A program made the translations under genes and the position numbers. A DNA stretch of 64,000 bases from Sesamum alatum (Eukaryota > Streptophyta > Magnoliopsida > Lamiales > Pedaliaceae). The stretch spans positions 13,629,264-13,693,263 of the forward strand of contig JACGWO010000005.1 of assembly GCA_034509735.1 (NCBI GenBank), read 5' to 3'. The notes under the pieces are model-generated. The model was not told the DNA's origin. It ran no database searches and saw nothing but the letters and a program-made list of their open reading frames with translations. Numbering within the stretch: position 1 is the first letter of the stretch; each line of letters starts with the position of its first letter. Shown here one piece after another: positions 23,015-34,400 of this stretch.

Positions 23015-25025
23015 CTAGGTCTAGCTTATGCAGGTTCGTTGGATACCCTAAAGAAACTGCGGGTTATTACTTTTATGACCCCTTGGAACAAAAGGTGTTT
23101 GTTTCAAGAAATGCAGTATTCTTGGAGCAAGGCTTCCCGGAGGATATCCAACCTGATGAGCTGATCCTTGAGGAATCAAGTGATGGAATCCAGCCATCAG
23201 ACACAGCCGCGGAACCCTCACTTAGAGGATTCAGGATTAACAGCCGAAGGGTTGACCAACCTCGAGAAGTCCAACATGGCATGAAGGACAGCCTCAGGAA
23301 CAGCCAGTCCCGATTCCTGAACCGCCGGCTTCGAATCAGTTAGCGCCCACAGTCACCACTGACGTTCCCGTTCCCCGTAGGTCCACTAGAGAGTCCAGAC
23401 CTCCAGTGAGATATGGCTTTCTAGGTGCGACCGATCTTTTGGGTAACGATCCTAAGACGTATGGAGAAGCGATGTCTGACATCTACTCCAGGAAATGGCT
23501 TGAGGCCATGAAAGCCGAAATGGACTCCATGAGCGAGAACCAAGTTTGGAGTCTCGTAGATCCACCGAAAGGTGTTAAGCCAGTGGGCTGTAAGTGGGTC
23601 TACAAGCGCAAACTTGGCGTTGATGGAGAAGTCACAACCTTTAAGGCTAGGCTTGTAGCTAAGGGATACACTCAACGACCCGGGGTCGATTTTGAGGATA
23701 TCTACTCGCCAGTAGCCATGGCTAAATCCATTCGGATTCTGCTCGCCGTAGCAGCATGGTATGACTATGAGATATGGCAGATGGACGTGAAAACGGCCTT
23801 CCTCAACGGTTTCGTTGAAGAAGAGATCTATATGGATCAGCCGCAGGGTTTCACGGTCACTGGAGAAGAACAGAAAGTCTGTCGTCTCCAGAAGTCCATC
23901 TATGGCCTCAAACAAGCCTCCCGAAGTTGGAACATTCGCTTTGATGAAGTAATACGAGGTTATGACTTCATCAAAAACGAATCCAACCCTTGTGTATACA
24001 AGAAGGTCAGTGGGAGCTCAATAGTGTTCCCAGTGCTTTATGTGGATGACATTCTGCTCATTGGTAATGACGTTAGAATGTTAGGAAACACAAAAGCATG
24101 GTTGTCAACCCAGTTTTCCATGAAGGACTTGAGTGAAGCCTCCTACATCCTAGGCATCCAGATTGTCAGAGACAGATCTAAAAGGATGTTAGGACTCACC
24201 CAAAACTCGTATATGGAGAAAGTCCTAAAGAGATATCGAATGGAAAACTCCAAACGAGGATTCCTTCCAATGAGGCATGGGATCAAGTTATCCAAGAAAT
24301 AGTCCCCACAGACTGATGAGTAACTTGAAAGGATGAAGGTCATCCCCTATGCTTCTGCCGTAGGTAGCATACAATATGCGGTCCACTGCACTAGGCCTGA
24401 CATTGCGTACGCTTTAAGCGTGACAAGCAGATATCAGTCCTGCGCAGGAGAGGCACATTGGAATGCTGTTAAGGGCATCCTTAAGTACCTAAGGAGGACT
24501 AAGGAAATGTTCCTAGTCTATGGCAATGGAGAACTAATTCTGGAAGAGTTTAGCGACGCTAGCTTCCAGTCTGATGACGATGATGCCAAGTCTCAATCGG
24601 GGTACGTATTCAAACTCAATGGAGGAGTAGTAGCTTGGAAAAGTTCCAAGCAAGCAACCATTGCTGACTCCACCACAGAGGCTGAATACATAGCAGCTTC
24701 AGAAGCTGCTAAGGAAGCGGTTTGGATGAGAAACTACATCCAAGAGTTGGGTGTGGTGCCTAACATCGCCGAGCCTATTGTCATCTTCTGTGATAACGAC
24801 GGCGCTATAGCGCCAGCAAAGGAACCGAGATCTCATCACCGTTCCAAACACATTCTTAGACGCTACCATCTTCTTAGAGAAATGGTAGGAAGAGGTGACG
24901 TCCGGATGGACCGAGTCAACTCGGCAGACAACACAGCAGACCCGCTGACAAAGCCTATGTCGCAGAGCGCTCATACGCAACATCTTGAGAAGATGGGGAT
25001 TAAGCATATCGGCAATTGGCTTTAA
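23015..25025 (+). pseudogene. Copia integrase C-terminus, RT and RNase H, element A, part 2
   Basis: It continues the polyprotein after solo LTR B2. The integrase C-terminal region is at 23015-23180 (GYPKETAGYYFYDP). The acidic linker has a frameshift near 23280. RT is open from 23406 to 24302, 298 codons, with KTAFLNGFVEEE near 23790 and YVDD at 24039-24050. A Lys-to-stop change at 24300 and a second stop near 24320 separate RT from RNase H (24333-25025), which retains the SDAS, TEAEY and CDN catalytic acids and a normal C-terminus with stop at 25023-25025. RT and RNase H are locally intact, but the polyprotein is not. Confidence 0.93.
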
Positions 25026-25041
25026 AGGTCAAGTGGGAGAT
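25024..25041 (+). promoter_or_regulatory. Polypurine tract, element A
   Basis: AAGGTCAAGTGGGAGAT lies directly between the polyprotein stop and the 3' LTR. Confidence 0.8.
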
Positions 25042-27008
25042 TGTTAGAATAGGTGACCATGTAAGCCAATTTTGGCAGGAATATGTAACCTATGTCTAGA
25101 CAATTCTTTGGTATTTGATAAAACATTTATGAATAAAGAAGTGAAAATTCATATGGCAATACTTTGTTTACGTTCACTTATATCTGCATTTACATTTCTG
25201 TTCACTACACAAACAAAGCCCACGGACTGAGTAACGATTTCGGGGACCGGGACTACGCTTGGAGGTAGGTCCATGAAATCAGTCTCACCGAATCAGTCCT
25301 GAAATCTCCAAGTCAAGGAATCCCGAAAATGGGTACCGGGATTCCCTTTGAGACTTGCACTAAGCATCTGCTGTCGTATTTCATCGACGGGTGACGAAGG
25401 TCGTCTAAGCAGTGTTAGTGGGTCAGCATGCTAGGAAGCAGCTGACTGAGGTGACTCGCGGGAACCGTCTTACGGAGGACCTTGAGTATGGTCAGCAAGG
25501 TATGACGTGTATTCCCGGTTCCAACGGTACAGGCCAAGTCCTTTGACTTCAGGAACTGTTGAGTTTACCTGTGCATCAGGTCTGTATCTTAGATATGGTG
25601 AGAGATTGCCAAAATACTCTTGTCAAAAGTGACAGTAGTTTCCAAGAAAGGATCTGTCTCCTGTCAAAAGGTATTGACAGTTGAGTCTCATGAATGCTCT
25701 GTGTCTTGTCCCTGAAATCTGTGGCCACAGTAACTGAACAGAAGGGAAAGGTTTCCCTTGCGGCGTTTAGTAAGGACATACCGACACTTAGGTCCAAAAT
25801 GGGTACCTGCATTTTCCGCGCCCTAGACCCTAAGTGATGAGACCGAAGATAGAAGGACAAGTGTACTGTTAGAGCCTAAATGTTCATCCCCAAATATTTC
25901 ACCTAGTCTCTAGTGCCATGGACCGTTGCTAGATGACCACCCATGGTAACGGGCGGATTCTAGGAATCCGACCAAGTCTAGCTGAATGGTGAACCTAAAG
26001 AGTCACACACTATCCACACACACACTTAGTATTTAATTTGGAATTAAATATTGGAGTAAAGGAATGATTAAATTAGATTTAATCGGGTCCTATATTTTCT
26101 TGGAGAAATTAATTCCTTCTATTTGATAAAGGGAATTAAATTAATAAATAGGATTTATTAAAAGGGTTGATTTAATGGGCTTAGAATAAATAATAATATT
26201 TATTCATTATATTATATTTATTCTTTTAGCCTTTTGGAATATTTAATAGGATTTAAATATTCCATTAAATTAAAATCAACGGTTGAGATGGAAAGGGGAG
26301 ATGGAAGGCTAGGATTCGTTTGACTAGGTCAAACACTAGTTTGACTAGGACTTTGACTAGGTCAAAATCCTAGTCAAATTAGAGTACTTAGAGTTGGAGT
26401 TTAAAGAGGATTAAACTCCTCCTCTATATAAACCTCTAGCTTCCAACCATTGTAGGATGATGATTCTTGAAAACACACACAACACACACTCTCCCCTCTC
26501 CATACCTCTCGTCCGCCCCTCTCTCTCTCTCCAAGAAGAAAATATTTTTTTAGTTCTTTTTGTTCTTGGAACATTAGAACTTAGACGAACCAATACCGTT
26601 AATTGATAACGTGTTATTGATTCGTCCACTCCAAAAATTATACACTTGTTCGTTGCTAGCACGACGTGCAAGATACGTGGGTGGATCGTGTGTCACGATT
26701 TGGAGGGTCTCAAGAACGAGATCTCGGTGCAAAACGGGGAACCACGCGAGTAGCCGTTGAAGACGAAAACGACAACGGGTAGGTCTCGTTTTACTTTTTC
26801 GTCCCTCTTTAATTTTTCAACTGTATGGCCTCCATGATTTCTTTACGCGTTATATGATTATGAGATACACAAAACGCCCGGGAACCTCAAGGGCACACCG
26901 CTTGAGCGTATACTTTTAAATTTAAAGCATGCTTTAATTTTTGTATGATTATTTTTATCGCGCTTCCGCAATCGCGCAATTCCCGGGACGATCCACCGAT
27001 TTCTTTCA
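25042..27008 (+). repeat. 3' LTR of element A
   Basis: 1967 bp, TGTTAGAATAGG to TTCTTTCA. It includes the conserved CCATGG hairpin core (25916-25946), the W-box cluster (26319-26378), TATA (26425-26432) and the splice-like GGTAGGT (GT at 26779-26780). It is longer than the 5' LTR because the latter lost 405 bp. Confidence 0.95.
25916..25946 (+). other. Conserved CCATGG inverted repeat in LTR core
   Basis: CCATGGACCGT...CCCATGG with a TGCTAG loop. This lies in a block of about 120 bp that is shared by LTR groups A, B and C although flanking U3 sequence has diverged. Confidence 0.5.
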
Positions 27009-27400
27009 GGATCGTCTAAGCAGTGTTAGTGGGTCGACCTGCTGGGAAGCGGCCGACTGAGGTGACTCGCGGGAATCGTCATATGGAAGCCACTCGGGCT
27101 TGGTAGGTACGACTCGTATTCCCGATTCTGATAGTATGGGATTAGTCCTCGGATTTGAGGATCACGGCAATCCCCTACATACTAAAGCTGGATCTTGGAT
27201 CTGGTGAAATTTGACCGGTTATCACATGGTCATCATAAGTCATGTCCAGTACAGTCGGAGTATGTAAGAACGGGGTATTCCAAGATAGGATCTGTCCCCT
27301 GTCAAAGGATATGACAGTGAGATCTCCTATGCGCTTGGAGATGGCTTAGACTCACAAAGTCTATGGTCATAGCACTTGATGTAGTGGGAAAGGATTTCCT
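27009..27400 (+). repeat. C1 5' LTR, piece 2 (with ggatc duplication of A)
   Basis: After the ggatc copy at 27009-27013 the C1 LTR continues (GTCTAAGCAGTGTTAGTGGG) to the ttcct target of B1 at 27396-27400. The same sequence is contiguous in C2 near 63890-64000. Confidence 0.87.
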
Positions 27401-28016
27401 TGTTAGAATAGGTGACCAAAAAGCCAATAGGTTTGGCGATTTGTAACCTATCTGACAACTTGATGTAAATGTAATATTATCATGTGAGGAATAAGATGAG
27501 TATTCGTCACCAATGGTACCTTCTTTGTTGCGCTCATCTTACATTTGTTAAAATGGTGTTTAACTTATATCGCAACAAAGCCCATAGACCATGGATAACA
27601 ACTCGTGCAGTTGGGCCACGCATTGGATGGTGGTCATGAAACCAACTGATTAAGAGTTGGGTCTGAAACGTTCCAAGTCGAGGACCGCGAGACAGGGCAT
27701 CGAGAGTCCTATTGAGACTTGCATCAAGAGTCGTGTTCATTGGATGAGTGGCATGTTTCATCGGTGACAGGCGTGGGATGCCTACACGATCTTGATGGAT
27801 TGGTCGACTGGGGCCGAGCCGACTGGACTGACTCGCGGGGATCATCATATGGAGGCCTTGGAGGCTTGGTCTGTATGATTGGTTTTCCCCGGTTCGATAG
27901 TACGGGAGTAATCCCCAAACTTGAGGAATCATGGCAGTCGCGTGCACAGGACGGCTGTATCTTGGATCTCGCGAGACGTAATCATTCTGTAAGATGATTA
28001 TCATAAGTCTTGTCCA

Positions 28017-28340
28017 GTGCAGTCGGAATGTGTAGCGAGGACGGTAGATTCCAAGAAGAGGATCCGTCCCCTGTCAGTATGTGACAGAGGTATCTGCTAT
28101 GCACTCGGAGACACGTTCATGTTGTTTAAAGCTGTGGCCACAGTGGTTGGTCGAACAGGGAATGGTTTCCTGTGTCGACGCAATGAAGCATACAGGGTCT
28201 CGAGTATTAAGCATAGATGCCTAGTCAAGGATGGGAACCGATGCCCAATTCCATACCCTAGACTAAGGCCGGGAGACGGTAGATGGAAGGATCGTACCCG
28301 TACGGAATCGGCGCCGAAATGTTCACGCCAATTCACCTAG
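28017..28340 (+). other. Conserved open frame in group B LTR (B1 5' copy)
   Basis: A 107-codon frame, open but starting with GTG; the first in-frame ATG is at 28119, leaving 73 codons. The translation is basic (KKRIRP, CRRNEAY, DGRWKDRTR) and ends QFT-stop. The same frame is uninterrupted in B1 3' (35981-36331), B2 (21293-21718), I (4349-4026), B3 (13873-13550), K (47070-46774) and the fragment at 12177-12358. The antisense frame is open too. I recognise no family, and coding is unproven. Confidence 0.3.
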
Positions 28341-29036
28341 TCTCTAGTGCCATGGACCGTTGCTAGACGGTCACCCATGGTAACGGGCCCTTGTGGGACA
28401 CGGGCCCAAGTCTAGCTGAGGGTGAACCTAAAGGGTCACACACAAATCACCGAGGAGGTTGAGAGACCGACTTGGAGTCAATCTCGAAGGATAAAATAAG
28501 TATTTGGATTTCTTAAGGGAAAGTCCATTGGATGGAGGGGCCGATATTGTATCGGGCTTCCGTTTAATCGATAAATTGGATTTTCGATTAAATATGAAAA
28601 GTTGAGAAGTTGAGACGTTGGATCTTTTAATTGGATTAAAAGATCAATGGGAATAATTTAAATTGATATTAAATTGGGTTTAATGTTGGATTCGTCGTAA
28701 TTGGATTACGATAAAACCCGGGAGGAGAAATAATACCCGAGAGGAGAAATAATTCCTATTTTGGAATAGGAAGAAGTTGGACTTATTTCCTTAATTAAAC
28801 ATGCCGACATGCTCCCTTGGAGGAAGCAAAATCAGCCATGTTTCATGCTAGGTGGTACGTTGACTTATCTCTTTTGGAAAGAGACAAATCAACTCCAATC
28901 AAACTATTCCCTTTTGGTATGATTTGATCATACCATAAATTTTGGTAGGCTTGATTGAAGAATTGATGGTGATTGATTGGAATGAATCTAGACATCCTTG
29001 GATGAACCTAGACACATTCCAATAATCACATTAATT

Positions 29037-29050
29037 ATGTATATATATTA
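29037..29050 (+). promoter_or_regulatory. TATA-like region, B1 5' LTR
   Basis: TATGTATATATATTA is upstream of a CT-rich leader start. It is conserved in all group B LTRs, for example 22415-22430 and 37005-37020. Confidence 0.5.
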
Positions 29051-29472
29051 GAATATACAACACCAAGGATAAGTGATTCATTATTCGTCTCAAACCCTCG
29101 GCCTCTCTCCCTCTCTTACACTTGTGTTCTTCACTTGATTTTGAATCAAGAAGAAGAACAAAGTAAGTTTAAGAGAGCACTAATTCATAGTGTTCTTCTC
29201 TTAAACCAATTCCTTCTTAAACCCGTTCTTTTCTAGCAAGAAGAACGTGTGTTTCTTCCGGTGTGGTGTGGATCACCTTTGGAGAATCCATACATTTGGA
29301 TTTCGTGAGCATTCCGGAGAAGGAACAATACAAGTAACTGGGAGCATACGCTAAATAATCAAAGGGAACGTTTTATTACGCTTTGATTGATTTAATATAC
29401 ATCTATGCCCTATGTGTTTCAATATATTTTTTCTAATATTTACACATCCTACATCGAACGCCCGGTTGAGCA

Positions 29473-29493
29473 CCCAAGGGTACACCCCTTGGG
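29473..29493 (+). other. U5 stem-loop, group B form
   Basis: CCCAAGGG / CCCTTGGG, 8 bp, loop TACAC. Group A has CTCAAGGG / CCCTTGAG, a compensatory change at the second pair. Confidence 0.65.
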
Positions 29494-29589
29494 ATTTGCA
29501 TATTTAAATTAGATTTGATTTAATTTACGCACTTTTCGCGCTTCCTCGCTTTCGCTCGCGCTCCCAGGCGGATCCGCTTGTCCTTCAAG

Positions 29590-29603
29590 TGGTATCAGAG
29601 CCC
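29590..29603 (+). promoter_or_regulatory. Primer binding site, B1
   Basis: TGGTATCAGAGCCC two bases after the 5' LTR, complementary to initiator tRNA-Met. Confidence 0.88.
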
Positions 29604-29851
29604 AGTTCGATGTAAGGGGCATAGATCTATGTGTTTGGCATGATCTACTTGCTTTTAAATGACTTTATTGGCATGTTAGATTACATAAATATATGAATAA
29701 TATGATGATTCAATTGTTTGGATTTAATGGACTTTTGGCATGCTTAATTTTGTTAGATTGGATCTAAAATTGCATGCTTATTTTCAGAATAATATTACTG
29801 TTATTGTGCTGAAATAGTTTTGAAAAACAAAAAAAAAAAAAAAAATCGATC

Positions 29852-30040
29852 GGACCGGCAGTGGCCGCGCGCAGGCGCTGCGCTTCGGCCAGCGCGCGCG
29901 CAGGGGCGCTGTGAGCAGCCGGCCGCTGCTGGCCGAGGCCAGCGCACGGCACAACGCGCGCGCGTGCACGGCACGCAGGCTTGCTGCCTGCGCGCGCGCT
30001 TCCCTTTGCGCGAGGCCGGCCGGCCAGCACAACGGCTGGG
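29852..30040 (+). other. GC-rich leader block, B1
   Basis: About 190 bp of GC-rich sequence with GCGCGC runs, right after a poly(A) stretch. It is in the same leader position as the blocks in A, E, I and K. Confidence 0.72.
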
Positions 30041-30391
30041 CCGTTTTGTGCCGTTTTTTCGACTTTTTTTCGGAAAATTTGATTTTCGGTATTTTCTGCA
30101 CAATATTCTTAAAATATGTTAATTTTGCATTTTTGATTTTGGAATAATTGGATTATTCCTTGAATTAAATTTGCTTAATTAATTGGATTTATACATGCAT
30201 TGGATGCATTGTTTAAAATGTCCATTAAATTTGAAATTTGAATTTTGCATATTTTATTCTTTTGTGATGTTGGACATCACTTGGGTATTTGGAATATCCA
30301 TTGGTATTTATGCATGATTATTTGAAATAATTATGTTATGTGTGTTGATGGAATCAACATGGGATGATCACAAGAGCCCTAGACCTTATGT

Positions 30392-30670
30392 ATGGATGAA
30401 TGTATGATCATTTATTTTTCTGTTGGGTGGGCCTGCGTGCCTCTTGTTTTTGTGATTATCATGTCCCGTATTATCAGCCTCATGATGTTAAGGCTTGTTC
30501 TTTTTATTACCAATGTATTACTTTCAGTTGTAATGAGAGTAGATAGGATTGGTGAGGTTTTACTTTTAACAAGCAATTGGAGTCGGAGACCCCACGGAGA
30601 AGCATCAAGGCGTGAAACAAGAAGCACTTCAAGGCCCATTGGAATGACAATGGGTTTATTATTATTGTAA
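30392..30670 (+). other. Conserved leader ORF, B1 copy
   Basis: ATG-initiated, 92 codons. About residues 5-50 are hydrophobic, the rest rich in Arg/Ser/Thr. Compared with element I it carries a one-base gain and a one-base loss about 14 bases apart that cancel, so the frame downstream is kept. A truncated relative is in K (44671-44426, broken by a one-base gain). A shorter related hydrophobic frame is at 40238-40465 (C1) and 55170-55373 (E). Function unknown. Confidence 0.35.
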
Positions 30671-31349
30671 TAATTTAGGACCACCCTAGACAGACCATAG
30701 ACTCACTGCAGGCTCAGTGGGTGGCATAGTTTGGGCTTGTGATCATCCTAACAGGGGTATGCAATATTTTATGCATGCGGCGTTTTTACTTATCGCTTTA
30801 AATATTGGATATTTATGCATGCTAAAACACCATAATGTGATGAGGTCTCGGTCACACTCAAAACTCTCATTTGGTTGGACCAAATTAAATATTAGGCCCA
30901 GAACAGACTTGGATCAAAATGGTATTTTCGTCTGTCCGAGCCTTCCATCCACAGCAATGTCGTGAGGAAGCTACCACTACCCAAGTGTGGTCTCACGAGT
31001 CGTGGCACACTTGGAATAGGGGAAAGCTGCACCATTATTGTGAACAAAAAGACTGCGCTCGCTGTTTCCCTGTCTGACGAGTCGTGGGGGGCGACAGTTT
31101 GAGGTATGATTTGGTTGATGGGTTTGGCCTAACACTGAGTAACATGGTTCGCTTAGAGTCCTCGGAAGCATGCGAATAGGTGAGGCAAAATATCTTGGGA
31201 ATCTCATTGGATGAGAATGATATTAGATATCTCCCACGAGGTCTTCTTCATGTGAATCGTAAAAGCGGGGCATGGAGATTACGCTTGTGGATTCCAAGCC
31301 TACTAGGAAATGGTTTCCCGAAACTCCGCTTGAGAGTGGCGGACTTTTG

Positions 31350-31357
31350 TATAAATA
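31350..31357 (+). promoter_or_regulatory. TATA-like box upstream of gag, B1
   Basis: TATAAATA followed by GTGGGAGGG, 98 bp before the gag ATG at 31455. Confidence 0.4.
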
Positions 31358-31420
31358 GTGGGAGGGTTAAAGACTAAAAGACCAAGTCTTCAACTTGAAA
31401 AATAATATTACCATCATCTG

Positions 31421-31452
31421 CTAATTTCTGCTTTACATTATCATTAATGTAG
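31421..31452 (+). other. Candidate branch point and 3' splice site before gag, B1
   Basis: CTAAT at 31421-31425, a T-rich tract, then TGTAG ending at 31452, two bases before the gag ATG. Branch A to AG is 28 nt. Confidence 0.42.
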
Positions 31453-31454
31453 AT

Positions 31455-34400
31455 ATGTCTAAGAACCCATTAACCATGATTCTTGAGACTAACAAATTCA
31501 ACGGAACGAACTACTCGGACTGGCTGAGAAACCTGAGGATTGTCCTCGGTTTCGAGAACCAAGGCTACGTCTTGGACGAGCCGCCACCGAGCGACTTACC
31601 GGGGGGGTCCACGCCTGAAGAACGTTTGACATGCGAGAAATGGCATTAGGACAACCCCGAAAGTACGCAGTATCATACTGGCTTCGATGTCTAACGATAT
31701 CCAGAAGCAGTATGAGAGGCTGGACAACGTCTCCGCCATAATGCTCCGCATGAACGAGGTTTATGCGGTTTCGGATAGGCATATTAGATATGCTGCCACA
31801 AAAGCATTCTTTGGCACCAAGCTCGCTGAAGGAGTGTCTGTACAGAGTCATGGGGTCAAGATGCTCTCCCTAGTGGAGAAACTCGAGGACCTTAAAGCTG
31901 GGCTTAACAATGACACGTACATTGACGTGATCCTCCAGTCTCTTCCTCCATCCTATAACCCGTTTGTTGTAAACTACAACATGAACGGACTTGAGAAGTC
32001 TATTCATGAGTTGATCAACATGCTGGTCCAATACGAGGCAACGACCCACAAGTCGGCGCCGGCGGTATTGATAGGAGAGGCTTCGAACTCCAAGGCGAAT
32101 GGCAAGAGGGCCGGACGCTGGAAGAGGAAGAAGGGCAAAGGGAAGACGGTTGCGGCCCCTGCTCGCGCTCCGGGCGTCCCTGTTGCTCCGGTTGGACCGA
32201 GCAAAGGGAAAGGGAAGGCCCGTGGTTTTCAGTGGTCCAAAGCAAATGATGTCTGCATGCATTGCCAAGGGAAAGGGCATTGGAAGAGGGAGTGCCCATA
32301 ACTCCTCTCCAACCCAGGTGTGTTTGTGGTTGAAGTTAATATGATTACTAATGCTGCTTCATGGGTGTTGGATACCGGGTGTGGTGCTCACATCTGCAAT
32401 GATTTGCAGGCACTGCAAAGAAGCAGAAGGCTAGCCAAGCATGAGATGATCCTGAGGCTAGGCGATGGCAATGCCGTTGCTGCGGAGGCCGTAGGATCAC
32501 TAGAGTTAGCCATTAGTAGTCATGTTAGGATTGTACTGAACGACTGTTTCTATGTACCTAGCATGATTAAAACATTGTTTCCATCCCGATCCTTGATAAG
32601 GAGGGATATGAATTTACCATCAATAAAAACGGTTTTTTCATTATCAAAGATGGTATTTCTCATCTGCTTGGTACATTGGTCAACGGTTTTTACATACTTC
32701 AGTCTAATTGGATTATGACTGCAGAACACAAACGAAAACGTGATGATCATAATAACGCATAGATATGGCATGCGAGATTAGGTCATATCTCTAAAGATAG
32801 GATAAGAAGGTTGGTGGACTCAAAGAGTCTAGAAATAGACGATTTGGACAACCTACCGACCCGCGAATCCTGTCTAAAGGGAAAGATGTCCAAGAAACCC
32901 TTTGTTGGACAAAGTACGCTAGCCAGTGGTCTATTGGATTTGATCCATACAGATGTCTGTAGTCCACTAAATACTCAGGCTAGAGGTGGGTACTCGTACT
33001 TCATAACCTTACCGATGATCACTCACGGTATGGTTATGTTTACCTGATGAGGTACAAGTCTGAAGCCTTTGGAAGGTTTAAGGAATACAGACTTGAAGTA
33101 GAGAACCAAACCGGTCGAAAGATCAAAGCCCTTCGGTCGGACCGAGGTGGAGAGTATTTGAGTGGTGAGTTTACTGATTATCTAAAAGAGAATGGGATTC
33201 TCTCTCAGTGGACCTCTCCTGGAACACTGCAGCTTAATGGGTGTCTGAAAGGAGGAATCGGACATTGTTGGACATGATCCGATCCATGATGAGTTTTACC
33301 GAACTCCCCCTTTCCTTCTGGGGATACGCTCTTGAGACGGCGGCCAAAGTTTGAACTTGGCGCCATCTAAAAAGGTATCCCAGATGCCATATGAGATATG
33401 GCATCGCAAGCCTGCCTCCTACAAATACTTGAAAGTGTGGGTTGCCCCGCATATGTCAAGAGATTAGTGGGAGATAAACTGGACTCGAGGTCTAGTTTAT
33501 GCAGGTTCATCGGCTATCCAAAAGAAACTGCGGGTATTATTTCTATGATCCCTCCGAGAAAAATTTTTTTGTCTCGTGAAACGCAGTGTTCTTGGAAAAA
33601 GGTTTTCCATCGGATAGTCGACGTGATGAGGTGCTCCTTGAGGAATCAAGTAAGGCACCCTAAGAGGCGGCAGTGACATCTGAGCCTGAAGTTCCCACTG
33701 ATATTGTTCCATTCCTCCGTAGGTCGGCCAGAGTATCCCATGCACCTGATAGGTATGGATTTCTGGGCCTGACCGGTCAGTTGGATAAAATCCGAAGACG
33801 TACGGAGAAGCAATGTCGCACATTGATTTGGACAAGTGGCTTGAGGCCATGAAATCCGAGATGGACTCGATGGGTACAAACAAGGTTTGGACCCTAGTAG
33901 ATCCACCCAAAGGGGTTAAACCCGTAGGGTGTAAATGGGTCTACAAACGTAAGCTTGGAGCTAACGGGGAGGTTACAACCTTCAAAGCCAGGCTTGTGGC
34001 GAAAGGTTACACTCAACGACCCGGGGTCGATTTTGAGGAAACCTACTCGCCCGTAGCAATGTCCAAGTCCATTCGGATACTGCTTGCCATAGCAGCATGG
34101 TATGACTATGAAATATGGCAGATGGACGTGAAAACGGCTTTCCTCAATGGTTTCGTAGAGGAAGAGATCTATATGGATCAGCCGGAAGGTTTCACAACTG
34201 TTGGAGAAAAGCAAAAGGTCTACCATCTCTAAAGGTCCATCTATGGCCTCAAACAAGCTTCTCGAAGCTGGAACATACGTTTTGATGAAGTCATACGGGG
34301 ATATGATTTCATCAAGAATGAGTCCGATCCTTGTGTATACAAGAAGATCAGTGGGAGCTCAGTTGCGTTTTTTGTGCTTTACGTGGATGACATCTTGCTC

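Larger units (their letters stand above)
15327..27008 (+). mobile_element. Ty1-copia element A (group A), full length with nested solo LTR
   Basis: 5' LTR 15327-16886, leader 16887-19046, gag-pol 19047-25025, polypurine tract, 3' LTR 25042-27008, flanked by ggatc on both sides. A group B solo LTR (20794-23009) interrupts the integrase. The two LTRs differ at about 5 positions by eye in the first 340 bp, apart from a 405-bp deletion in the 5' copy, so A is one of the younger insertions. It sits inside the 5' LTR of C1. Confidence 0.95.
27401..29587 (+). repeat. 5' LTR of B1
   Basis: 2187 bp. U3 carries the long open frame (28017-28340) and the CCATGG core (28350-28380). An AT-rich TATA-like stretch is at 29037-29050. 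The splice-like site seen in other group B LTRs has changed here from GGTAAC to GGGAAC (near 29365). The U5 hairpin is at 29473-29493. Confidence 0.94.
29588..31454 (+). other. Leader of B1
   Basis: About 1.9 kb. It contains a poly(A) run (29829-29846), a GC-rich block (29852-30040), a 92-codon ORF (30392-30670), palindromes at 30994-31004 and 31076-31086 (first base changed in the second), TATAAATA (31350-31357), a CTAAT branch-like motif (31421-31425) and an acceptor-like TGTAG ending at 31452. No retroelement domain is present. Confidence 0.75.
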
